A stretch of DNA of 15,838 nt from Spirogloea muscicola (lineage: Eukaryota; Streptophyta; Zygnematophyceae; Spirogloeales; Spirogloeaceae): the NCBI GenBank assembly GCA_009602725.1, contig WELB01000065.1, positions 399,399 through 415,236 on the forward strand. Direction: 5' to 3'. The notes beneath the pieces are model-generated. The model saw nothing but the letters and a program-made list of their open reading frames with translations, made no database searches and was not told the origin of the DNA. A program made the position numbers and the translations under genes. Shown in pieces: positions 9,701-15,838 of the stretch (its first letter is position 1; the number at the start of each line of letters is the position of its first letter).

Positions 9701-12700
9701 TTGCGTCAGGGGTCGCACCAGAGAGCCCGCGGGTGAAGGTGATCCGTCTGCCTCCACCACGGAGCTTGTCCCCGGCGGCCAAGGATCGGTCGTCATTCGA
9801 TGAGAAGAGGCCACCGCCAAGCCAGGAGTACCTGGACTATGAAGCCAGACGAGCAGGCAAGCTGTCCAGAAGGGTGAGCGATCCAGGTATAGCGTTGAAG
9901 CGGCAGGACAGCTTCGAGGAAGCTCAGTGGGACTCGGCAAGAGACGAGGTCATGCCTGTGGAGCCTGGCTACCCGTCCTCAAACTCTGGAGATAGCACCG
10001 AGAACCAGGGCGGAGGCAAGGACAGGAACGGCGAGCTGCTCTCCCCGACCGACACGCCGACCGAGAGCCTTTCCCCGCGCCTGGAGTTCCTGGAAAAGAG
10101 CAGCGTGGAGGCTCACGGCAGCCCGGTGGCGGACCAGTACGCGCTGGACCTTTCGCCGTCGCCGTCGCCAGAGAGAAGCACTCCGCGAGAGAAGTACCTG
10201 ACGACGGAGGCGGCCAGAGAGCTGGTCGCTCAGAGCCTGTCGCAGTGGCTGCCCACCAAGGATGATGCGCGGGACACGGCGCCTCCGCCAACTGCCTCAG
10301 CGGTGCCCACAAACCACGTTACACTTGGCCAGCCAGGAGGTGGCTTACCACCGTGGACACACACTGCCATGCCTGCAGTAGGTGGCTGGGCAGGCGCGGC
10401 CCAGTGGCAGCAGCAGCAGCTGCTGCCCCCTTGGCAGACGCCTGCCATGCCGCCGCCGTGGCAACAGGGGCAGCCGCCAGCGCCAGGGCCTTGGCCGGCT
10501 CCGTATAGCAGTTGGTATCCGCCGCAGGTGCCAGGCAGCATGCCGCCTTCCGCGGCCCCCGTGTGGCACCCAGAGAGCAACTCCTGGCAGCCGGCACCGC
10601 CGCCGCCTCCTCCACTGCCTGCCTCTCATCCTCCTCACAGTGTGCAGACTGATGCACACTCAGCCACTTCAGAACCTGTTGCTGACAAGCAGCGGCGATT
10701 GACACCATTGGAGATGGCACTTGCCACTCTACCCCCTAGCCGGCGGGGTGTCATAGAAAATAGGGACATCGAGACTGAGCCCAAGACGGAGTTGGAGGAG
10801 GAGCCAAAGCTGGAGCAAGAGCCGAAGCCAAAAGCAGAACCTGAGCCACAGCCGGAGCCGGAGCCGGAGCCCACCGCCCCCTTGTCTCCAGAGCAGCTTG
10901 AGGAAGCCAGGAAGTTCAGCGAAGCCATGGTCAAGCTGGAGCAAGCCGTGCTGGGCTTCTCAAGCAAGCCAGTCGCTACCAGCAAGCCTGATCAAGGGGG
11001 TGGTGGCTTCCTGCTGCCACCGGAGTCGGAAGACCTCGCTGCCGCGGTTGCCAAGGAGGTCCCACTTGACACGGTCATGGTGGATGCGGCCGCAGAAGGG
11101 AACCTTTGGTCGTCCTCTCACAGGCAAGGCAGCGTCGGCAGGCCTCGAGATGCCTCTCTTTTCATGGGGGAGGTGGAGAGCTGCCAGCAGATCCCAGTCG
11201 TGGCCATTGATATCACGTCGGTACCTCCGGAGGCTTCAGGTGCAGGGTTGACAGTCAACATGGATGATGGCATATGGGCTGCTCCCAGGAGGAGTTCGTC
11301 TCCTCGTGGCGCCAAGTCCTCACAGGGAGGGGGAGGCTTTGTGCTCGAAGAGATGACTGCTGTGCGGGACACGTGGAGTCCTGTTCCAGTAGTGGCTCAG
11401 CCCCCTGCTCCAGACGCTGACATGACAGGAATATTTAGCAATGAACCCAGGAGGGTATCTGGTGGTAAGGTGGCCAATCCTGTCGCGTCTTTCAATCTGG
11501 AGGAGATGCAGGGGGGCCTCAGCCCACTGGAGAAGGAGCCCCCAATTCATGTTGACGACAGTGACTACCTCCATGGCGTGTCAGTTGGTGATGCAGCTAG
11601 CCATTCAAATGTGCGTGGGAGTGGCTTCATCCTGGCTGATGCAGAACTAACCGTAGACAAGGATCGAAGAGAAGTGGCCAAGCCTCAGCTCGTTGCTGAG
11701 GAGGAGCACTTCTTCAAAGCATCCCACTCCGGGAGAGTGGGTAAGGCCGATAGAGAGGCAGTGCATGCGATGGAGTTGAGCCAGAATGGTCAGATACTGG
11801 ACAAGGAGCAGGACGGAGCAGCAGAGTGTCAGCAGACCCAAGAAGAAGCGGAGCATTATCTCCAAGCATCTCAGATCAGGAGGACTGGGCAGCACGATGT
11901 GGATATGGTGCACGCAATGGAGCTGAGCAAGAGTGCTAAGATACAGGACGAGGAGCAGGAAGTAGCGGAAGGAGTGGAGGATGAACTGGAGCTGCAGGAG
12001 CTTTCTGAGGCTGCCTCAGATATATCTGCGTGGTCGAATGTGGTTGTCGATCCAATTGTGGCATCTGCACAGAGGCGCGCTGAAGAGAGGCTGAAAGCAA
12101 GGAGGCAGGCTGAGGCCAGAAAACAGGTATAGTTATTACCGCTTTCATAAAGGATGGAGAGCTGCTTGCATCATTGGCAACAATGAGTTGTCAATATTGC
12201 TACTCATCAGCTTTGCTTTTGCAATCATCGTCATGAAAATGCCTCTCAAGCTTGTTCCCTTGCACAAACGGATCCAAAGCCAGTGCCAAGATTTTGCTTA
12301 TCATAAAGGGCGAGTGTTGCCTGTTTGATATACCTGTTAACATATGGAAGTAACCGACAAATTCATGGTCGTTGAGCTTGGCAGGAAGAGGAGGCGAAGA
12401 AGAAAGAAGCTGCTAGAAGCCAGAGGTTGCAGCGGATCTCGATCAAGCTGGAGGCTGCCGGTGCTGCCGTGCCCACTCGAGCGACACCTGCTGCAGCTCG
12501 GAGCGCAGCCCGGAGCACAGCTGCTCCTGCTAGCACAGCGCGCTCGACAGGCAGAGCACAGACGTCGACCAAGGATCTGGGCACCAACAGGAGCGCTGCT
12601 TCGGCCGCATCCACAGGTTCGGTAGCCAGGAGCGGAGCCGCGGCTCCGGCAAGCCCGTCCAGCGTCTCAGGCAACAGGCCGCTGCTGGCGAGGACAACCT

Positions 12701-13503
12701 CAGTGCCTGCGAGCTCCCAGGACATGCCGAGATCTGGCAGGTCGACCGATCGTGTGCAGGCCGCTCCTGCAAGGAGCCGTAGCCCCGCTGTGGGTAGGCA
12801 GTCCAGCCTGCCCGCAGCCCCGCCCAGTCCCACCATGCCAGCTTCACCGAGAGCGACATCAAGCAGGACTACTGGGCCAGCCGCCGCCAGGGGACCCAGC
12901 CCAACTCGGACTGCAGCTGCGCCAGCCGCGAAGCCAAGGGGCGCATCGCCCAGCACGGCGAGGCCAGTGCCAGCCAGCAGCAGCCCGTCGTCAACCAGGC
13001 TGGCCCCTCCTAGTCCAGGACGAGCTGCGGTTGTCGGAGCGAGCTCGTCGACGGCCCGTCCGGGGCAGCCGAGCCCTGCCAGGGAGACGACCTTCCTGCA
13101 GAAGGGCGGCGGCATTGGCGGTTCAGGGGGAGCCCTGCAGCGAGGCGCGCCCTCTGGATCGACAGTGTTGAGTGCGTCGAGGGGAAGCGAAGCTGCCAAG
13201 GCCTTGGAAAAGGGGTGGAACGGCCTGTCGTCCCCGAGATCGGCTGCTAGCAAGGCGACGAGCGCCGTCCAGAAGAGGTCTCCGCCGGCTGCATCGGACA
13301 AGACCAGTACGGCGATGCCTGTGAAGAAGCCCTCCCAGCCGTCGTCTGCCGAACGGCAGTCCGGCGGCAGGAGCTACGGCGCCACAATGTCGCTGATGAT
13401 GTCGCTGCCGAACGACGGGAAGAGCGCCCAAGGGCGGAGCAGACCAGCTGCCACGACCGAGTCCTCGAGCTTGAAGAAGATACTGAGTCTGGGGAGGAGC
13501 TAG
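6714..13503 (+). CDS. COP1-INTERACTING PROTEIN 7 (CIP7)-like protein, 6 exons
   Basis: Exons I infer: 6714-6772, 7227-7448, 7675-7782, 8450-8599, 8865-12126 and 12385-13503 (TAG), about 1,639 residues. The N-terminal 190 residues match, from memory, the plant CIP7 family: LNPTRTKCDLL (15-25), SYTIRLEP, WFTKGTVERVFKYVSSPEVL (split by an intron), REQVVVLARASAAGFD, and FEAKRLWDSSKRF at the exon 4/5 junction. The ATG at 6714 puts TPTR/NPTR at the family's usual distance from Met. The rest is mostly disordered: SP/TP sites and basic patches (181-660), a Pro/Trp/Gln-rich stretch (664-767, PPW motifs), EP repeats (816-853), recurring F-x-L motifs, a 49-residue tandem repeat, a charged EEEAKKKEAA helix at the exon 5/6 join, an Ala/Ser/Pro-rich tail, and an end at LKKILSLGRS. 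Arabidopsis CIP7 is a nuclear COP1 partner that promotes light-induced genes; a similar role here is inference. The exon 3 donor is uncertain (7782 or 7789). Confidence 0.85.
7783..8449. other. Intron 3 of the CIP7-like gene, with a possible small exon
   Basis: The intron is 0.67 kb. The acceptor at 8449 needs an incoming phase-2 exon, which fits a donor at 7782 (GTACAG) but not the otherwise attractive donor at 7789. A 57-base stretch, 7947-8003, bounded by CAG and AAG-GT, encodes a Ser/Pro-rich peptide (RSPPARPGSPSLK) like the linkers of this protein, but it does not correct the phase. It may be an alternative exon or chance. Confidence 0.4.
8763..8780. repeat. 18-bp perfect palindrome containing CATGCATG
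   Basis: ATTCATGCATGCATGAAT reads the same on both strands. It lies in intron 4 of the CIP7-like gene and contains the RY core CATGCATG, which plant B3-domain factors bind. Function here is unknown. Confidence 0.7.
11704..11961 (+). repeat. 49-residue tandem repeat inside the CIP7-like protein
   Basis: Two copies with a period of 147 bases align as EH-[FY]-[FL]-[KQ]-AS, then R, D, VHAMELS, then I-x-D-[KE]-EQ. Copy 1 runs from about 11704 to 11816 and copy 2 from about 11851 to 11961 (residues near 1127-1213). VHAMELS is identical, whereas the DNA has many synonymous changes, so the duplication is old and the peptide has been kept. Confidence 0.85.
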
Positions 13504-14808
13504 GAGCCCAAGCGAAGGTAGGACTGCAGCTGCTGCATAACCGTGATCATTGGGTATCTCCCCACCGTCACTTTCAAATGAGCAAAGTAGCGAAGGCCAC
13601 TAAGTTTTCTAAAGGTCTCCATGCAGTACATGACTTAGGAGCCACATAGTATCAAGTGCTAAGTAGTGATTAAGATAGACATTGTTGAGGGCCTCTATAG
13701 GTTGTGCTTGCTGACTGGCATGTTTTGACCATCACTGACTTGCTGCTATTTGACCTTTTGGACACAGCCAGAGGGCCCGCTTGGATGCCCACAAGGGCTT
13801 CCTTCTTGCGCCGGTGGCGACGTGTTGCTGTCTCCTTCCAGTCTGTGGGCATTGCTTGACTTCTCCTGTTTCTCCTCTCCCTTTCTTGTAGTGTCCCCGC
13901 CGCTGTGGAGAGTCTTGTCCCTAGCTCTGCCTGCTCATCGTGTACTTGGGGACAGGCATCAGCCCAGACTGGGGTTTTTCCTGTGTGCGGATGTGATAGG
14001 CGTACATGTCACTGGGTCAGCATAGTTATTTGTCTTGTATATGGAGCTCGCCTTAGTAGATTCATCACCTGCTCCACGTTGGCGCTTGCTAAAGCATTCC
14101 ACGCCTCCGACTGGCAGGCACAGACCCCGTCTGACTGAGGTGCACCCATCTTCCTCTTTTGAATCATTGCAGACGTGACGTGTTGTCAAGTCTAGCCTTA
14201 AACATGCCCTGAAGCAATCTATACAGCTTTGGAATGTTAGTTCCCTAAAGGATGGATACCTTGCTCTAGATGGTACTTAATCAAGAACCAGCGAGTGGCA
14301 TAACTGCAAGACAGACGCGCCGTTGGCTTGGAGCTGATGCACCATCCTGTTGTGACAGTTACTCATGACTGATGTGGACGCTTCTTGTGGCGACTGCAGC
14401 CTGTGCGTGGGCTCGCCAATGACGCGAGCTCCATGTGTGGTGCGGATACCACAGCAGTGTGCTCGTAGATCAGCCAGCTCATATGGCGGGCTCCCCAATT
14501 GCCAAACAGACAGACAGCAGCGTCCAAATTTCTTTTGCTTGCCCTTCACAAATTCAGATTCATTCTTATTCAAAGACCAATACTGAGATCACCTTAAGCT
14601 CTTCAGGCTTGCTGCAAAATGTCACTCGCTTACTGCTTCTATAGTGGTGCCCAGCTTGCAGCCAATTTCCAATGCTTTGCCCGAAAAGATTTTGGAGGGT
14701 ATTGATACTGAAGCAGCCACAGCCAGAAATGCTTCACCTCAGAAATAAGTTAGCCTTCCATTAGGTAATCTGCTTATTGCCTTGTCTCATGCACTGACAG
14801 GAAAAATC
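13504..14808. other. Region between convergent genes, no gene seen
   Basis: Open frames on both strands are short, lack coding bias and have no recognisable motif. The region probably contains the 3' UTRs of the CIP7-like gene and of the minus-strand gene. No clear TGTAA or AATAAA signal was seen for either strand. Confidence 0.5.
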
Positions 14809-15838
14809 CTAGCGCCGGTGACTTCCAGACTTGAGCAGTGCAAAGGCAAAGCCAGCCGCGGTGCTGGCCAGGATAACGGCAATCACTGGGGCCTTGGAGC
14901 GGCCGCCGCTAGCAGACGTGCCCTTAGCACTCTCGGCGGCTACAGTAGCCTCGCTACTAACCACCTCGCACTCGGGCCCAGCAGCGACTGCTGGTTTCGG
15001 CGGCGCTGTCATCGCCATTGACACTGCCTCTCGCGTCCTCTTCTCAGCAGCTGCTATGCTGCTAGTGGCAGTGTCGTGAGTGCCGCCGCCGTTCATGTTG
15101 GGAAGCAGCGCTGGGCTACTCGGGCATGCCGCAGCCTCGCTGTGAGCGACTTGGCATGGAGGTGGTGCGACTGGCGACCCGCTGTCGTTGGCGCATGTCG
15201 ACGGGTCTGCCGGCACTGGCTTTGGCGAAGAGCCGGCGCTGTCGGCGCGGGCGAGCCGCAGGCGCTCGCGGCGGTGGCGCTCCTCGAGCATGCCCTCGCG
15301 GCGGCCGCGCTCGCGCTCGGCCTCGTCGTGCCCCAGCAGCGCGTCCCACAGCGCCAGGCCGTCGGAGATGGAGCGCAGAATGACGACCACGTCGCTGCCG
15401 CCGCCACCGCGTGGCGTGCTGGGGAGCGACGTCGCCGTCGCCACACCACCGACTGCTGTGCGGTAATGATCGTGGGCGCCGCCGCAACCGGGACTGCGCA
15501 AGGTGGCGAGCACGTCGTCATTCTGCGCGCCGGGGCTGCACAGGATGCCCTCGTAGAACCCCTCCACCTCGCCGACGCTCGCTGCTGCCACAGCCGGTGC
15601 CGCCATTGCCGAGGCGGCTGCTGGCGCTGACAGCGAGCGGCCTGGGCCAAGCGGCGACAACCTGCTGCCGCCGCCGCTGCCACCGCTGCCGCCGCCGCTC
15701 CCAGCTGGAGATAGTGGAGACGGCCGTCCGGGTGACCACACAGGCGGCTGCTGGCTGCCGCCTTCGAGGCCGCCTCCCTCCACCTCCCTCCTCCTGCCGC
15801 CGCCGCCGCCCCCGCCGCCATTGCCGCCGCCGCCGCCG
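14809..15838 (-). CDS. Unrecognised low-complexity protein with C-terminal membrane anchor, 5' partial
   Basis: I do not recognise this protein. The minus-strand frame is open from the window edge to a TAG at 14811-14809, about 342 codons, with strong G/C preference at third positions. The only in-frame ATG inside the window is at 15606-15604, giving 265 residues; a start outside the window is equally possible. Numbering from a GTG at 15783: a Gly/Ser/Pro-rich N-terminus (1-70), an ordered-looking segment (GEVEGFYEGILCSPG, 71-85), DVVVILRSISDGLALWDALLG (131-151), a highly charged helix of Glu/Arg (about 154-180), a Ser/Pro linker, and a hydrophobic segment APVIAVILASTAAGFAFALL near 299-318 followed by KSGSHRR. 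A single C-terminal helix with a short basic tail suggests a tail-anchored membrane protein, with most of the chain in the cytosol. It is convergent with the CIP7-like gene. Confidence 0.6.
   Translation of the reverse strand, partial: GGGGGNGGGGGGGGRRREVEGGGLEGGSQQPPVWSPGRPSPLSPAGSGGGSGGSGGGSRLSPLGPGRSLSAPAAASAMAAPAVAAASVGEVEGFYEGILCSPGAQNDDVLATLRSPGCGGAHDHYRTAVGGVATATSLPSTPRGGGGSDVVVILRSISDGLALWDALLGHDEAERERGRREGMLEERHRRERLRLARADSAGSSPKPVPADPSTCANDSGSPVAPPPCQVAHSEAAACPSSPALLPNMNGGGTHDTATSSIAAAEKRTREAVSMAMTAPPKPAVAAGPECEVVSSEATVAAESAKGTSASGGRSKAPVIAVILASTAAGFAFALLKSGSHRR

Noticed and set aside
12363-13301. 312-residue open frame on the minus strand
   Set aside because: It lies opposite exon 6 of the CIP7-like gene, whose frame joins exon 5 in phase and ends with a fitting C-terminus. 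The antisense frame is a Leu/Ala/Gly-rich shadow of GC-rich coding sequence.
13750-14138. Short plus-strand frames downstream of the CIP7-like gene
   Set aside because: No coding bias, no motif and no sensible splice partner; more likely 3' UTR or spacer.
15076-15630. 184-residue plus-strand frame opposite the minus-strand gene
   Set aside because: The minus strand has the stronger third-position G/C bias, a longer frame and a coherent C-terminal membrane helix; the plus frame is an Ala/Arg-rich shadow.
1-15838. CRISPR array, insertion sequence, phage or toxin genes
   Set aside because: No regularly spaced repeats, no transposase or integrase motifs and no phage or toxin proteins were seen; the gene structure is eukaryotic.

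Overview
The window looks like nuclear DNA of a green alga (Chlorophyta, perhaps a trebouxiophyte; the class is a guess). Genes are broken by many GT-AG introns of about 0.1-0.7 kb, exons are GC-rich with G/C at third codon positions, and both recognisable proteins belong to families whose closest remembered relatives are in the green lineage. There is no bacterial-style operon, no CRISPR array and no intact transposase.

Layout. (1) About 1-5082, plus strand: a twelve-exon, 5'-truncated gene for a SMYD4-like TPR-SET-MYND lysine methyltransferase. Its first visible intron carries the 3' half of an organelle-type tRNA-Gly(GCC). Two later introns carry short tandem repeats. (2) 5083-6713: about 1.6 kb without a credible gene. 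It contains a possible AATAAA signal, then from about 5710 a very GC-rich island with several inverted repeats, including a perfect E2F-like palindrome, and a CCG run with one undetermined base. (3) 6714-13503, plus strand: a six-exon gene of about 1,640 codons. Its N-terminal domain matches, from memory, the plant COP1-INTERACTING PROTEIN 7 (CIP7) family; the rest is a long, low-complexity, proline/serine-rich scaffold-like region with internal repeats. (4) 13504-14808: 1.3 kb without a gene, between convergent genes. (5) 14809 to the window end, minus strand: a glycine/alanine/serine-rich protein with a charged helix and a single C-terminal membrane segment, cut by the window edge and not recognised.

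The genes are not an operon and nothing shows that they work together. In land plants CIP7 is a nuclear partner of the light-signalling E3 ligase COP1, and SMYD-type enzymes methylate histone or other proteins, so two of the three genes may act in gene regulation. The least ordinary items are the tRNA relic in an intron, the E2F-palindrome island upstream of the CIP7-like gene, the 49-residue repeat and recurring F-x-L motifs in that protein, and a frame-preserving 57-bp duplication in an intron of the SMYD4-like gene. I did not find a clearly new multi-gene system here. Exon boundaries are manual and based on GT/AG sites, phase and family resemblance recalled from memory; no alignment was run.
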